This document shows positions 1 through 9,012 of a stretch of DNA of 64,000 nucleotides, in pieces. The DNA is taken from assembly GCF_030272895.1 (NCBI RefSeq), contig NZ_JALRNF010000007.1:1-64000 (forward strand). The letters are read 5' to 3'. The DNA is from Pseudomonas sp. BGr12. GTDB lineage: Bacteria; Pseudomonadota; Gammaproteobacteria; Pseudomonadales; Pseudomonadaceae. Within the stretch, counting starts at the first letter, position 1; each line of letters starts with the position of its first letter. The translations under genes and the position numbers were made by a program. Below the pieces are notes generated by a model. The model had not been told where the DNA came from and did no database searches. It was given only the letters and a program-made list of their open reading frames with translations.

Positions 1-55
1 GGGGGGTTGTCTCTCGGGGTGGGGTTTTTGGTGGGGCAGCTTTGGGGGGCCACCC

Positions 56-96
56 CCGCTCCTACCGGGCTTTTCGGCGCGGGCTTGCCCCGCGAT
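56..96. repeat. Partial REP element
   Basis: A degenerate copy of the Pseudomonas REP repeat lies just beyond the stop of the cnoX-like gene: a cgctcctac half is followed by gcgggcttgccccgcgat. The two halves are separated by an unrelated short spacer, so the usual long hairpin is imperfect. The first 50 bases of the window are G-rich and I see no gene in them. Confidence 0.45.
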
Positions 97-100
97 GAAC

Positions 101-973
101 TCAATACAAGGCAGCGAACAACTTGCGCCGGTAGGTCCCCACCAGCGGATGATCGTTGCCCAGCAGGTCGAACACTTGCAGCAAGGTCTTGTGTGGCAAG
201 CCGCCTTCGTAGCCGCGGTTGCGGCTGAACAGCTTGAGCAAGCCGTCCAGCGCGGCCTCGTACTGCTGGCGCGACAGCTGCTGGATGCACAGCTGGTAGG
301 CAGCCTCGTCGTCTTCGCCATTCTGCGCCAGGCGCGTCTTGAGGTCGGCGACTTCCGGCAGGCTGGCGGCCTGGCGCAGGAAGGTCAGTTGGGCCTTGGC
401 ACCGGCCAGGGCCGCCTTGTGCTCATCGGTCTTGACCGCATCGAGCACGACCTGGGCCTCGCCCAGCTCACCGCGTTCGGCCAGGCAGCGGGCATACAGG
501 ATCAGTGCCGCGGCGTTGCTGTTGTCTTCGCTCAGCAGGGCCTTGAGGGTGGCTTCGGCTTCGCTGAAGCGGCCTTCGGCAAACTGCGCCTGGGCGACTT
601 CCAGGGGGGCGGCGGCAGCCGGTGGCGGCATCTGCACATGAGGTTCGAGCAGGGTGCGGATGGCCGACTCCGGCTGGGCACCGGCAAAGCCGTCGACCGG
701 CTGGCCATCCTTGAACAGCACCACGGTCGGCAGGCTGCGGATGCCGAAGCGGGCGACGATGTCCTGTTCGATATCGCAGTTGACCTTGGCCAGCAGCAGC
801 TCGCCCTGGTAGCTCTCGGTGATTTGCGCCAGCAGCGGCATCAGTGCCTTGCAGGGGGCGCACCATTCGGCCCAGAAGTCGACCAGCACCGGTTTGTGAA
901 AGGAATTCTGGATGACCGACTGATCGAAGTCGGCGGCAGTTGCGTCGAAAATATACGGGGTAGCAGGGCTCAT
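101..973 (-). CDS. cnoX: Thioredoxin-fold co-chaperone, CnoX/YbbN family
   Basis: The 290-residue protein has an N-terminal thioredoxin domain (about residues 5-115) with the motif WCAPC near residue 37 and the cis-proline segment RSLPTVV. A longer C-terminal helical TPR-like region follows (about 125-285), rich in paired helices such as ARCLAERGELGEAQ. This two-part layout and the length fit CnoX/YbbN, a redox-active holdase that hands clients to GroEL and DnaK in the cytoplasm; dedicated thioredoxins are about 108 residues. E. coli CnoX lacks one active-site cysteine, whereas this one keeps both, so it may also act as an oxidoreductase. It stands alone, 31 bases downstream of the methyltransferase stop on the same strand. 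Confidence 0.85.
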   Translation of the reverse strand: MSPATPYIFDATAADFDQSVIQNSFHKPVLVDFWAEWCAPCKALMPLLAQITESYQGELLLAKVNCDIEQDIVARFGIRSLPTVVLFKDGQPVDGFAGAQPESAIRTLLEPHVQMPPPAAAAPLEVAQAQFAEGRFSEAEATLKALLSEDNSNAAALILYARCLAERGELGEAQVVLDAVKTDEHKAALAGAKAQLTFLRQAASLPEVADLKTRLAQNGEDDEAAYQLCIQQLSRQQYEAALDGLLKLFSRNRGYEGGLPHKTLLQVFDLLGNDHPLVGTYRRKLFAALY

Positions 974-1004
974 CGCGACTCTCGAAAATCCGTGAATGAC
1001 ATCA

Positions 1005-1667
1005 CTATAAAGGCTGGCGGCTGGCGTGGTACAGGCTGACCCGGCGGAATTCGTGGGGCTCGGCCAGATCCGGCAGGGTCAGGGCTTCGAGCACGCCCAG
1101 GGGCTGGTACAGCGGGTGGCTGAAGTCGCGCACCCGCGAGTCGGCCACCAGGGCCTGGCGACCACGGCTGAGGAATTCGTCGAGCAGCGGCAGGTTGGCC
1201 CGGTCGTAGAGTACGTCGGCCACCAGGATCAGGTCGAAACGGTCGGCCTCCTGGAAAAAGTCGCTGGAGTAGCTCAGTTCCACGCCATTGAGTTCGGCGT
1301 TGGCCTGGCAAGCCTGCAGGGCCAGGGGATCGAGGTCGCAGGCCACCACTTCGAGGGCGCCAGCGCGGGCGGCGGCGATTCCGGCAATGCCGGAGCCTGC
1401 GCCAAAATCCAGCACGCGCTTGCCTTCGACCCAGTGACGCTGTTCGTCCAGGTAGCGGGCCATGGCCAGGCCGCTGGCCCAGCAGAAGCTCCAGTACGGT
1501 GGCTCGTGGAGGATGCGCCGGGTTTCATCGGGGGTGAATTCGCGGTCCATGTTCTGCGCATCGATCAGCCACAGCTTGAGCGCGCAGTCGGGCAGGTCGC
1601 TGACCACCAGCCGGGCATCGCCCAGCAGCTCCCCCAATGCCTGTTGCAGCGGTGCTGGCGCCATCAT
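1005..1667 (-). CDS. Class I SAM-dependent methyltransferase (protein-lysine MTase-like)
   Basis: This 220-residue protein has a Rossmann methyltransferase core: motif I VLDFGAGSGIAGIAAA (about residues 85-100), an acidic motif II ending VACDLDPLA, and a motif IV-like segment LILVADVLYD. The upstream block REFTPDETRRILHEPPYWSFCWASG resembles bacterial relatives of the electron-transfer-flavoprotein beta-subunit lysine methyltransferases (METTL20/PrmA-like), but the substrate cannot be read from the sequence. Its start overlaps the stop of the YbaY-type lipoprotein gene by 4 bases, so the two are probably co-transcribed. The family is clear; the protein substrate is inference only. Confidence 0.75.
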   Translation of the reverse strand: MMAPAPLQQALGELLGDARLVVSDLPDCALKLWLIDAQNMDREFTPDETRRILHEPPYWSFCWASGLAMARYLDEQRHWVEGKRVLDFGAGSGIAGIAAARAGALEVVACDLDPLALQACQANAELNGVELSYSSDFFQEADRFDLILVADVLYDRANLPLLDEFLSRGRQALVADSRVRDFSHPLYQPLGVLEALTLPDLAEPHEFRRVSLYHASRQPL

Positions 1668-2110
1668 GGCGCCTTTACAAAGCGCAGGGGGCCGGTGGCC
1701 TGGGTCTGGGCCTGGTTGATGCGTACCGGCGACAAATGCAGGATCAGCTGGCCGGACTGGCTGGCGCGTCCGCGCAGCTCGACCCGGGCACCGGCCGGGA
1801 AGGCCTCGGGGCTGAAGCGCAGTTGGTAGGGTAGGTCCAGGCCGTTGCCGCTCAGGGTGCTGCTGGCCAGCAATTGCTGCGGACGGCCGCGTTCATCGAT
1901 GACCAGCAGGGCCAGCTCGACTTCGGCGCCGGCCGGAATGTTGAGCAAGGTGCCGCTCAATTCGCGTTGATAGGCCGGCAAAGGACCCAGGTCCTTGGCG
2001 GTCTTGCTCGCCACCGGGGCTTTCGGGGCCGGTGCAGGCTGGGGTTTGTCGCTGCTGCAGGCCACCAGCAAGGCGGCAAAACTGAGCACAACGAGCGCTC
2101 GAAATGGCAT
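1664..2110 (-). CDS. YbaY-family lipoprotein
   Basis: The 148-residue protein starts with a lipoprotein signal peptide; the lipobox ALLVACSS puts the acylated cysteine near residue 18. A proline/alanine linker leads into a single beta-rich domain (about 45-145) with the [20 protein letters not shown] signature of YbaY-type proteins. No enzymatic motif is present and the role of this family is not established; it is expected at the cell envelope. It is divergent from nrdR across a 108-base gap and is the first gene of a pair with the methyltransferase. Confidence 0.75.
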   Translation of the reverse strand: MPFRALVVLSFAALLVACSSDKPQPAPAPKAPVASKTAKDLGPLPAYQRELSGTLLNIPAGAEVELALLVIDERGRPQQLLASSTLSGNGLDLPYQLRFSPEAFPAGARVELRGRASQSGQLILHLSPVRINQAQTQATGPLRFVKAP

Positions 2111-2218
2111 GGGGAATTCCTTCGCGGCATTTTTTCCACTGTGGATGGTAAACCCTTTGGCTTGTCTTGCCAGTGGGATGCGCTACCATGGCCCTCCCTT
2201 TTTTTGTTGCCTGCCACC

Positions 2219-2683
2219 ATGCACTGTCCCTTCTGCGGTGCCAACGACACCAAGGTCATCGACTCTCGACTGGTTGCCGAGGGCGAGCAAGTGCGCCGTC
2301 GGCGCGAATGCGTCGCCTGCGGTGAGCGCTTTACTACTTTCGAAACCGCCGAGCTGGTCCTGCCCCGGCTGATCAAGCAGGACGGCAGCCGCCAGCCCTT
2401 CGACGAAGAGAAGCTGCGCGCCGGCATGCAGCGCGCCCTGGAAAAACGCCCGGTCAGTGTCGAGCGCCTGGAAGCGGCGCTGGCACACATCAAGCACAAG
2501 CTGCGGGCCACCGGTGAGCGCGAGGTCAAGTCGCTGGTCGTCGGCGAGATGGTCATGACCGAGCTGCAGAAGCTCGATGAAGTGGCCTATATCCGCTTTG
2601 CCTCGGTATACCGGCGCTTCCAGGACCTCGACGAGTTCCGTGAAGAAATCGACCGCCTGGCCCGTGAGCCGGCTAAAGAGTGA
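2219..2683 (+). CDS. nrdR: Transcriptional repressor NrdR
   Basis: NrdR represses ribonucleotide reductase genes in response to dNTP/ATP levels. The 154-residue protein opens with a zinc ribbon (MHCPFCG at 1-7; CVACGERF near 31-38) followed by an ATP-cone domain (about 49-139) containing [20 protein letters not shown] place the start at the ATG directly before HCPFCG; the open frame runs further upstream but reads non-conserved sequence. Length and layout match the family exactly. The stop overlaps the start region of ribD (TGA within a GTGAACATG), so nrdR leads the riboflavin operon, an arrangement common in proteobacteria. Confidence 0.95.
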   Translation: MHCPFCGANDTKVIDSRLVAEGEQVRRRRECVACGERFTTFETAELVLPRLIKQDGSRQPFDEEKLRAGMQRALEKRPVSVERLEAALAHIKHKLRATGEREVKSLVVGEMVMTELQKLDEVAYIRFASVYRRFQDLDEFREEIDRLAREPAKE

Positions 2684-2685
2684 AC

Positions 2686-3816
2686 ATGTCCAGCGAACGC
2701 GCGGTACTCGATGCCCATTACATGGCCCGGGCCCTGGAACTGGCCCGCAAGGGCCTGTATTCGACCCACCCGAACCCGCGCGTCGGTTGCGTGATCGTCA
2801 AGGACGGCCAGGTGGTCGGCGAAGGCTGGCACGTGCGCGCCGGCGAGCCGCATGCCGAAGTGCATGCCCTGCGCCAGGCCGGTGAGCTGGCCCGTGGCGC
2901 CTGCGCCTACGTCACCCTTGAACCCTGCAGCCACCACGGGCGCACGCCGCCCTGTGCCGAGGCGCTGGTCAAGGCCGGTGTGGCGCGCGTGGTCGCCGCC
3001 ATGCAGGACCCCAACCCGCAAGTGGCGGGGCAGGGCCTCAAGCGCCTGGCCGATGCCGGTATCGAGGTTGCCAGCGGCGTGCTCGAAGCCGAAGCGCGGG
3101 CGCTCAACCCGGGCTTTTTGAAGCGCATGGAGTTCGGCCTGCCGTTCGTTCGCGCCAAGCTGGCGATGAGCCTGGATGGCCGCACCGCCATGGCCAGCGG
3201 CGAAAGCCAGTGGATCACAGGCCCTGCCGCGCGTAGCGCCGTACAGCGCTTGCGGGCCCGCTCCAGCGTGGTGCTGACCAGTGCCCAGAGCGTACTGGCC
3301 GACAACGCGCGGATGACCGTGCGTGCTGATGAGCTGGGCCTCGACCCGCAGACCACGGCCCTGGCCCTGGCGCGCCCGCCCCTGCGCGTGCTGATCGACG
3401 GGCGCCTGCGCCTGCCGTTGGATGCGCCGTTCTTCTTGGCCGGGCCTGCCCTGGTAGTAACGGCCGCTGCCGTCGACAGTCGCTACGCCGAGGCCGGCCA
3501 CGAACTGCTGAGCCTGCCGGGCGAGGGCGGTCGGGTCGACCTGCACGCCCTGTTGCGCGAGCTGGCGGCCCGTGGCGCCAGCGAAGTGCTGCTCGAAGCC
3601 GGGGCCGGCCTGGTCGGTGCCTTTGCCCAAAGCGGGCTGATCGACGAATACCAGATCTTTGTCGCCGCCAAGTTCCTTGGCTCCAGTGCCCGGCCTTTGC
3701 TGGACTGGCCGCTGGAGCGCATGAGCGAAGCGGCACCGCTGAAAATCACTGAAATGCGCGCGGTGGGCGATGACTGGCGAGTCACTGCGATCCCTGTGCC
3801 GGCGCCCGGCGTATAA
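2686..3816 (+). CDS. ribD: Riboflavin biosynthesis protein RibD (deaminase/reductase)
   Basis: RibD carries out the second and third steps of riboflavin synthesis: deamination of the pyrimidine from GTP cyclohydrolase II, then NADPH-dependent reduction of the ribosyl chain. The N-terminal deaminase domain (about residues 5-145) shows the zinc site HAEVHAL and PCSHHGRTPPC; the C-terminal reductase domain (about 150-370) begins RAKLAMSLDGRTA. I use the ATG at 2686, which has an aaagag ribosome site; a GTG at 2680, overlapping the nrdR stop, would add two residues. It is the first enzyme gene of a plus-strand series running to pgpA. Confidence 0.95.
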   Translation: MSSERAVLDAHYMARALELARKGLYSTHPNPRVGCVIVKDGQVVGEGWHVRAGEPHAEVHALRQAGELARGACAYVTLEPCSHHGRTPPCAEALVKAGVARVVAAMQDPNPQVAGQGLKRLADAGIEVASGVLEAEARALNPGFLKRMEFGLPFVRAKLAMSLDGRTAMASGESQWITGPAARSAVQRLRARSSVVLTSAQSVLADNARMTVRADELGLDPQTTALALARPPLRVLIDGRLRLPLDAPFFLAGPALVVTAAAVDSRYAEAGHELLSLPGEGGRVDLHALLRELAARGASEVLLEAGAGLVGAFAQSGLIDEYQIFVAAKFLGSSARPLLDWPLERMSEAAPLKITEMRAVGDDWRVTAIPVPAPGV

Positions 3817-3817
3817 T
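3812..3817 (+). promoter_or_regulatory. Perfect TATAAT hexamer upstream of ribE
   Basis: A consensus -10 hexamer spans the ribD stop codon, 42 bases before the ribE start. No clear -35 box lies 16-18 bases upstream, so an internal promoter for ribE is only a possibility. No FMN riboswitch motif is visible here. Confidence 0.3.
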
Positions 3818-3858
3818 TCCAGGCTAGCCCTGCGCAGCCCTGTTCTCGAGGAGGACTC

Positions 3859-4524
3859 ATGTTCACCGGCATCATCGAATCCATAGGCAGCATCCGCACC
3901 CTGACCCCCAAAGGCGGCGACGTGCGGGTGTATGTCGAAACCGGCAAGCTGGACCTTGGCGACGTCAAACTCGGCGACAGCATTGCCGTCAACGGTGTGT
4001 GCCTGACCGCGGTCGAGCTGCCTGGCGATGGCTTCTGGGCCGACGTCAGCCGCGAAACCCTGGAATGCACCGCCTTCGACGACCTCAAGAGCGGCAGCCG
4101 GGTCAACCTGGAAAAGGCCCTGACCCCGACCACCCGCCTGGGCGGCCACCTGGTCAGCGGCCATGTCGACGGTGTCGGCGAAGTGGTCTCGCGCAGCGAT
4201 AACGCCCGCGCCATCCAGTTCCGCATCCGTGCACCCAAGGAGCTGGCCAAGTACATTGCCCACAAGGGCTCGATCACCGTCGACGGCACCAGCCTGACGG
4301 TGAACCTGGTCGATGGCGCCGAGTTCGAGCTGACCATCGTTCCGCATACACTGGCCGAAACCATCATGGCCGACTACCGTCCCGGTCGTCGGGTCAACCT
4401 TGAGGTCGACCTGCTGGCCCGTTACCTGGAGCGTCTGCTGCTGGGTGACAAAGCCGCCGAGCCGAGCAAAGGCAGCGGCATTACCGAAAGTTTCCTGGCC
4501 GCCAACGGCTACCTGAAATCCTGA
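3859..4524 (+). CDS. ribE: Riboflavin synthase alpha subunit
   Basis: Riboflavin synthase converts two molecules of 6,7-dimethyl-8-ribityllumazine to riboflavin. The 221-residue protein has the two tandem lumazine-binding barrels of the family: MFTGIIESIG at residue 1 with DSIAVNGVCLT near 45, repeated as GGHLVSGHVDG near 95 with GSITVDGTSLT near 135. A strong ribosome site (gaggagg) precedes the ATG. It sits between ribD and ribBA, with 18 bases to the latter, so the whole pathway is probably expressed as one unit. Pseudomonas annotations also call this gene ribC. Confidence 0.95.
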   Translation: MFTGIIESIGSIRTLTPKGGDVRVYVETGKLDLGDVKLGDSIAVNGVCLTAVELPGDGFWADVSRETLECTAFDDLKSGSRVNLEKALTPTTRLGGHLVSGHVDGVGEVVSRSDNARAIQFRIRAPKELAKYIAHKGSITVDGTSLTVNLVDGAEFELTIVPHTLAETIMADYRPGRRVNLEVDLLARYLERLLLGDKAAEPSKGSGITESFLAANGYLKS

Positions 4525-4542
4525 TTTGAAAGGGGGTGCCGC

Positions 4543-5634
4543 GTGGCGCTCAACAGCATCGAAGAACTGGTCGAAGACATCCGCCAGGGCAAAATGGTCA
4601 TCCTGATGGATGACGAAGACCGCGAGAACGAAGGCGACCTGATCATGGCCGCCGAGTGCTGCAAGGCCGAACACATCAACTTCATGGCCAAGCATGCCCG
4701 CGGCCTGATCTGCATGCCGATGTCGCGCGAGCGTTGCGAAACGCTCAAGCTGCCGCTGATGGCACCGCGCAATGGCTCGGGCTTCGGCACCAAGTTCACC
4801 GTCTCGATCGAGGCGGCCGAAGGCGTCACCACCGGCATCTCCGCCGCCGACCGTGCCCGCACCGTCCAGGCTGCAGCCGCCCGCGACGCCAAGGCCGAAG
4901 ACATCGTCAGCCCCGGTCACATCTTCCCGCTGATGGCCCAGCCAGGCGGCACCCTGGCCCGTGCAGGCCACACCGAAGCGGCGTGCGACCTGGCGCGCAT
5001 GGCCGGTTTCGAGCCGAGCGGGGTGATCTGCGAGGTGATGAACGACGACGGCACCATGTCCCGTCGCCCGGAGCTGGAAGCCTTCGCCGCCGAGCACGAC
5101 ATCAAGATCGGTACCATCGCCGACCTGATCCACTACCGGATGATCCACGAACGTACCGTTCAGCGGGTTTCCGAGCAGCCGCTGGACAGCGAGCTGGGTC
5201 ATTTCAACCTGGTCACCTACCGTGATTCGGTCGAAGGCGACGTGCACATGGCCCTGACCCTGGGCAACATCTGCGCCGAAGAACCGACCCTGGTGCGGGT
5301 GCACAACATGGACCCGTTGCGCGACCTGCTGATGGTCAAGCAACCGGGCCGCTGGAGCCTGCGCGCCGCCATGAGCGCGGTTGCCGAGGCCGGTAGCGGT
5401 GTCGTGCTGCTGCTCGGTCACCCGCTGGAAGGCGACGTGCTGCTGGCGCATATCCGCGAAAGCGCCGACGCTGCACCGGTGAAAACCCCGACCACCTACA
5501 GCACCGTCGGTGCCGGTTCGCAGATTCTGCGCGACCTGGGCGTACGCAAAATGCGCCTGATGAGTTCGCCAATGAAGTTCAATGCGATATCCGGATTCGA
5601 TCTGGAAGTTGTAGAATACGTGCCCTCCGAATAA
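4543..5634 (+). CDS. ribBA: DHBP synthase with degenerate GTP cyclohydrolase II domain (RibBX type)
   Basis: The N-terminal half (about residues 1-205) is a complete 3,4-dihydroxy-2-butanone-4-phosphate synthase: MVILMDDEDRENEGDL, the MPMSRERCE segment and HTEAACDLARMAG. It makes the four-carbon donor for lumazine synthase from ribulose 5-phosphate. The C-terminal half (about 210-363) aligns in outline with GTP cyclohydrolase II but lacks the zinc cysteines (the CLTGD...RCDCG motif) seen in the stand-alone RibA at 9060-9677, so cyclohydrolase activity is unlikely. This matches the hybrid called RibBX in Proteobacteria. The start is a GTG with a gaaaggggg ribosome site. Confidence 0.92.
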   Translation: MALNSIEELVEDIRQGKMVILMDDEDRENEGDLIMAAECCKAEHINFMAKHARGLICMPMSRERCETLKLPLMAPRNGSGFGTKFTVSIEAAEGVTTGISAADRARTVQAAAARDAKAEDIVSPGHIFPLMAQPGGTLARAGHTEAACDLARMAGFEPSGVICEVMNDDGTMSRRPELEAFAAEHDIKIGTIADLIHYRMIHERTVQRVSEQPLDSELGHFNLVTYRDSVEGDVHMALTLGNICAEEPTLVRVHNMDPLRDLLMVKQPGRWSLRAAMSAVAEAGSGVVLLLGHPLEGDVLLAHIRESADAAPVKTPTTYSTVGAGSQILRDLGVRKMRLMSSPMKFNAISGFDLEVVEYVPSE

Positions 5635-5678
5635 AGCAGGCGGTTTGTCGCGCTGCCATTCGTGTCCCAAACCCCTAC

Positions 5679-5698
5679 AGGCCGCCAATTTGCGGCCT
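5679..5698 (+). terminator. Hairpin between ribBA and ribH
   Basis: A perfect 7-bp stem (aggccgc/gcggcct) with a 6-base loop lies 26 bases before the ribH start. There is no T-run after it, so it is more likely an mRNA-stability or weak pausing hairpin than a true terminator. Confidence 0.3.
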
Positions 5699-5723
5699 GG
5701 CTCTTTAAGATGAGAACTCCGGT

Positions 5724-6200
5724 ATGACCCTGAAGACCATCGAAGGTACCTTCATCGCCCCCAAAGGTCGCTATGCTTTGGTGGTTGGCCGCTTCAACAG
5801 CTTCGTCGTCGAAAGCCTGGTAAGCGGTGCCGTTGACGCCCTGGTTCGCCACGGTGTCAGCGAAAGCGACATCACCATCATCCGTGCCCCGGGTGCGTTC
5901 GAGATTCCGCTGGTGGCACAGAAAGTCGCCCAGCAAAGCGAATATGCCGCGATCATCGCCCTGGGCGCAGTGATCCGTGGCGGTACCCCGCACTTCGAAT
6001 ACGTGGCGGGCGAGTGCACCAAGGGCCTGGCCCAGGTGTCCATGGAGTTCGGCGTACCGGTTGCATTCGGTGTCCTGACCGTCGATTCGATCGAACAGGC
6101 CATCGAGCGCTCCGGCACCAAGGCCGGCAACAAGGGCGCCGAAGCGGCCCTGTCCGCCCTGGAAATGGTCAGCCTGCTGGCGCAGTTGGAGGCCAAGTGA
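5724..6200 (+). CDS. ribH: 6,7-dimethyl-8-ribityllumazine synthase
   Basis: Lumazine synthase condenses the RibD product (after dephosphorylation) with the RibB product to give the direct precursor of riboflavin. The 158-residue protein shows the family blocks [13 protein letters not shown] (about 22-34), [10 protein letters not shown] (about 54-63) and [16 protein letters not shown] (about 80-95), the last containing the catalytic histidine region. Members assemble into pentamers or icosahedral capsids. The stop overlaps the nusB GTG start (GTGA), indicating translational coupling. Confidence 0.95.
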   Translation: MTLKTIEGTFIAPKGRYALVVGRFNSFVVESLVSGAVDALVRHGVSESDITIIRAPGAFEIPLVAQKVAQQSEYAAIIALGAVIRGGTPHFEYVAGECTKGLAQVSMEFGVPVAFGVLTVDSIEQAIERSGTKAGNKGAEAALSALEMVSLLAQLEAK

Positions 6201-6697
6201 TTAGCGACGAGCACGATCGTTTCAACCCGCGCGATCCAAAACCTGCGGATGCTGGCAAGCCATCGAAGAGCGCCAAGCGTCGCGAAGCCCGTCAGCTCGC
6301 GACCCAGGCCCTGTATCAATGGCACATGGCTCGGCAGTCGCTGAACGAGATCGAAGCGCAGTTCCGGGTCGATAACGATTTCACCGATGTCGACGGTGCC
6401 TATTTCCGCGAAATCCTCCACGGGGTTCCGGTGATGGTGCAGGAAATCGACAAGGCCCTGGCGCCCTGCCTGGACCTGGCCCTTGAAGAACTCGACCCGG
6501 TTGAGCTGGCGGTCCTGCGCCTGTCCACCTGGGAGTTCATCAAGCGTGTCGACGTACCGTACCGCGTGGTGATCAACGAAGGCGTCGAACTGGCCAAGAT
6601 CTTCGGTGCCACCGACGGTCACAAGTTCGTCAACGGCGTGCTCGACAAGCTGGCACCACGGCTTCGTGAAGCCGAAGTCAAGGCATTCAAGCGCTGA
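6197..6697 (+). CDS. nusB: Transcription antitermination factor NusB
   Basis: NusB binds boxA RNA with S10 (NusE) and promotes antitermination of rRNA operons. I take the GTG at 6197, which overlaps the ribH stop by 4 bases; this gives 166 residues beginning [15 protein letters not shown], the length usual in Pseudomonas. The helical core starts [18 protein letters not shown] and ends with the conserved [13 protein letters not shown] and [10 protein letters not shown]. The ribH-nusB-thiL-pgpA order is a well-conserved arrangement in gammaproteobacteria. Confidence 0.95.
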   Translation: MISDEHDRFNPRDPKPADAGKPSKSAKRREARQLATQALYQWHMARQSLNEIEAQFRVDNDFTDVDGAYFREILHGVPVMVQEIDKALAPCLDLALEELDPVELAVLRLSTWEFIKRVDVPYRVVINEGVELAKIFGATDGHKFVNGVLDKLAPRLREAEVKAFKR

Positions 6698-6715
6698 TCC
6701 TGGCGCTTCCTGCCG

Positions 6716-7681
6716 ATGGGTGAGTTCGAACTGATTCGCCATTACTTCGCCGCCGCGCCCTGTGCGCAGGGCGGCGAAGCGGTTGCGCTGGGCATTGGCG
6801 ACGATTGCGCCTTGCTCAGCGTGGCGGCCGGCGAGCAGCTGGCGATCTCCACCGACACGCTGGTGGCCGGGGTGCATTTCCCGGCCGTCTGCGATCCATT
6901 TCTGCTCGGTCAGCGTTCGCTGGCCGTTGCCGCCAGTGACCTGGCTGCCATGGGGGCTGCCCCCATCGGCTTTACCCTTGCCCTGACCCTGCCGGACGTG
7001 AATGCGGACTGGCTGCAAGCCTATGCCCGTGGCCTGAACCAGATGGCCCAGGCCTGCCGCCTGAGTCTGATCGGTGGCGACACCACCCGCGGCCCCTTGA
7101 GCCTGACCATGACCGTGTTTGGCCGGGTGCCCCAAGGAATGGCGCTGACCCGCAGCGGTGCCCGCGCCGGTGACCTGCTGTGTGTGGGCGGTGAACTGGG
7201 CAATGCCGCCGGCGCCTTGCCGCTGGTGCTGGCCGAGCGCCAGGCGGCGCCTGCCGTCGCCGAGCCCTTGCTGGCCCATTACTGGTCGCCGTCGCCACAG
7301 TTCGCCCTGGGCCAGGCCCTGCGCGGCAAAGCCACATCGGCGCTGGATATTTCCGACGGCCTGCTGGCCGACTGCGGGCATATCGCCAAAGCCTCGCAAG
7401 TGGCCCTGCAGGTCGAGCTGGAGCGCTTGCCGATCTCGGCCGCGCTGCAGGCGTTCTTCGGCTTGGAAGGCGCCCGGCAGGCGGCCCTGGCGGGCGGCGA
7501 CGATTATGTCCTGGCATTCACCCTGCCCGAGGCGCAGCTTGCGCCCCTGCACGCGGCCGGCTGGCCGGTTCACGTGGTCGGCCGGGTGGCCAGCGGTGCC
7601 GGCGTCAGCCTGGTGGACGGCCAGGGCAGGGACATCACCCCGGTTACCCGGGGCTATCAACATTTTAGGGAGCAACCGTGA
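6716..7681 (+). CDS. thiL: Thiamine-monophosphate kinase
   Basis: ThiL phosphorylates thiamine monophosphate to the active cofactor thiamine diphosphate. The 321-residue protein starts MGEFELIRHYF and contains the ATP-grasp-like PurM fold signatures ALGIGDDCALL (about 24-34), STDTLVAGVHF (about 46-56) and ALDISDGLLADCGHIA (about 207-222), plus AGGDDYVLAF near 260. It starts 18 bases after nusB and its stop overlaps the pgpA GTG start. The thiamine diphosphate it makes is required by Dxs, whose gene lies about 5 kb further on. Confidence 0.95.
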   Translation: MGEFELIRHYFAAAPCAQGGEAVALGIGDDCALLSVAAGEQLAISTDTLVAGVHFPAVCDPFLLGQRSLAVAASDLAAMGAAPIGFTLALTLPDVNADWLQAYARGLNQMAQACRLSLIGGDTTRGPLSLTMTVFGRVPQGMALTRSGARAGDLLCVGGELGNAAGALPLVLAERQAAPAVAEPLLAHYWSPSPQFALGQALRGKATSALDISDGLLADCGHIAKASQVALQVELERLPISAALQAFFGLEGARQAALAGGDDYVLAFTLPEAQLAPLHAAGWPVHVVGRVASGAGVSLVDGQGRDITPVTRGYQHFREQP

Positions 7682-8181
7682 CCGATCACCCCAACCAGGT
7701 GCCTGCGGAGAACGTTCCGCCGTCGGTCTGGCGTAATCCTTGGCATTTTCTCGCCTTCGGCTTCGGCTCCGGGACCTTGCCCAAGGCGCCGGGAACCTGG
7801 GGCTCGCTGGTAGCCTTGCCGTTCATCCCCTTGTGGCAGATGCTGCCCGACTGGGGCTACTGGCTGATGCTCGGCCTGACCATGCTGTTCGGTTTCTGGC
7901 TGTGCGGAAAAGTCGCCGATGACTTGCGCGTGCATGACCATGAAGGCATCGTCTGGGACGAGATGGTCGGCATGTGGATTACCTTGTGGCTGGTGCCCGA
8001 GGGCTGGCACTGGTTGTTGGCGGGTTTCCTGATGTTCCGCTTCTTCGATATTCTCAAGCCCTGGCCGATCCGCTGGGTCGACCGGCATGTACATGGCGGT
8101 GTCGGGATCATGCTCGACGACGTGCTGGCGGGTGTGTTCGCCTGGTTGGGCATGCAGGTTCTGGTATGGAGTTTTACCTAA
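7678..8181 (+). CDS. pgpA: Phosphatidylglycerophosphatase A
   Basis: PgpA dephosphorylates phosphatidylglycerophosphate to phosphatidylglycerol in the inner membrane. The 167-residue protein contains FGFGSGTLPKAPGTWGSLVA (about 27-46), the acidic motif HDHEGIVWDEMVGMW near 84-98, and several hydrophobic segments. The RWVDRHVHGGVGIMLDDVLAG block near the C-terminus is also typical. The GTG start overlaps the thiL stop by 4 bases. It ends the nrdR/rib/nusB/thiL run; the next gene has its own ribosome site 12 bases on. Confidence 0.93.
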   Translation: MTDHPNQVPAENVPPSVWRNPWHFLAFGFGSGTLPKAPGTWGSLVALPFIPLWQMLPDWGYWLMLGLTMLFGFWLCGKVADDLRVHDHEGIVWDEMVGMWITLWLVPEGWHWLLAGFLMFRFFDILKPWPIRWVDRHVHGGVGIMLDDVLAGVFAWLGMQVLVWSFT

Positions 8182-8193
8182 GGGAGTAGGACG

Positions 8194-8946
8194 ATGACTG
8201 GATGGCGACTCGGACTCTTGGTATTGGCCCTGCTGGCAGGCACTGTACAAGCGGCGGAGCCGCCGCCGGCGATTCCTGCCCAGATCCGCCTGGCCAGCGA
8301 GGAATGGCTCGATTACACCAACGCCGATGGCAGTGGCCTGGCCTGGGACGTTCTGCGCAAGGTGTTCGAGCCGGCCGGGGTCAAGGTGCGTACCCAGAGC
8401 GTGCCCTACAGCCGGGCGATCGGCCTGGTCAAGCGCGGCGAAGCCGATGCCTGGGTCGGTTCCTATAAAGAGGAAAATGCGGACAACCTCTATCCGCACT
8501 GGCATTTCGACCTCGACCATATCTATGCCCTGGGCCTGGCCAGCCAGCCCGTACCGACCCTGGAAAACCTGGGGCAGTTCCGCCTGGCCTGGGTGCGGGG
8601 CTACGACTTCAAGGACTATCTGCCCCATGTCGGTCACTTCCGCGAGATCCAGCGTCGCGAAGGCATCCTGCCGATGCTTGAGCATGATCGAGTCGATTTC
8701 TACATCGACGCCCTGACCGAGGTCGACTATGTGCTCGACCAGGCGCCGAAACCTGAAGCCTTCCGTCGCACGCACCTGATCGAACTGCCGCTGTACCTGG
8801 CGTTTGCCCGAACCCGCGAAGGCCATGCGCTGCAGCACGTGTTCGACCAGCGCATGGGCAAGCTGGTGGCCAGTGGTGAGTTGCGCGAGATCTTCAAGCG
8901 CTGGCAGCAGCCTTACCCGTTCGACGAGGCGAGCACCTCGCGCTAG
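8194..8946 (+). CDS. Periplasmic amino-acid-type substrate-binding protein
   Basis: The 250-residue protein has a cleavable signal peptide (cleavage probably after VQA near residue 21) and a bacterial extracellular solute-binding family 3 fold: RLASEEWLDYTNADGSGLAWDVL, then the RAIGLVKRGEADAWVGSY block. There is no permease or ATPase gene beside it, so it may work with a distant ABC transporter or be a stand-alone sensor-type binder, as is common for this family in Pseudomonas. The ligand cannot be inferred. It lies between pgpA and ribA in the same direction. Confidence 0.7.
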   Translation: MTGWRLGLLVLALLAGTVQAAEPPPAIPAQIRLASEEWLDYTNADGSGLAWDVLRKVFEPAGVKVRTQSVPYSRAIGLVKRGEADAWVGSYKEENADNLYPHWHFDLDHIYALGLASQPVPTLENLGQFRLAWVRGYDFKDYLPHVGHFREIQRREGILPMLEHDRVDFYIDALTEVDYVLDQAPKPEAFRRTHLIELPLYLAFARTREGHALQHVFDQRMGKLVASGELREIFKRWQQPYPFDEASTSR

Positions 8947-9012
8947 GTGATATCGAACCTGTCGATCTGTTTGCCCAATAATTCAGCCTAAGCAGCGCTG
9001 CGGCGCTGCTGA

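Noticed and set aside
2587..5688. A 1033-codon open frame on the minus strand opposite ribD-ribE-ribBA
   Set aside because: It is a GC-rich antisense shadow of clearly conserved plus-strand genes; its translation is compositionally odd (rich in His, Gln, Gly, Ala) and shows no recognisable domain.
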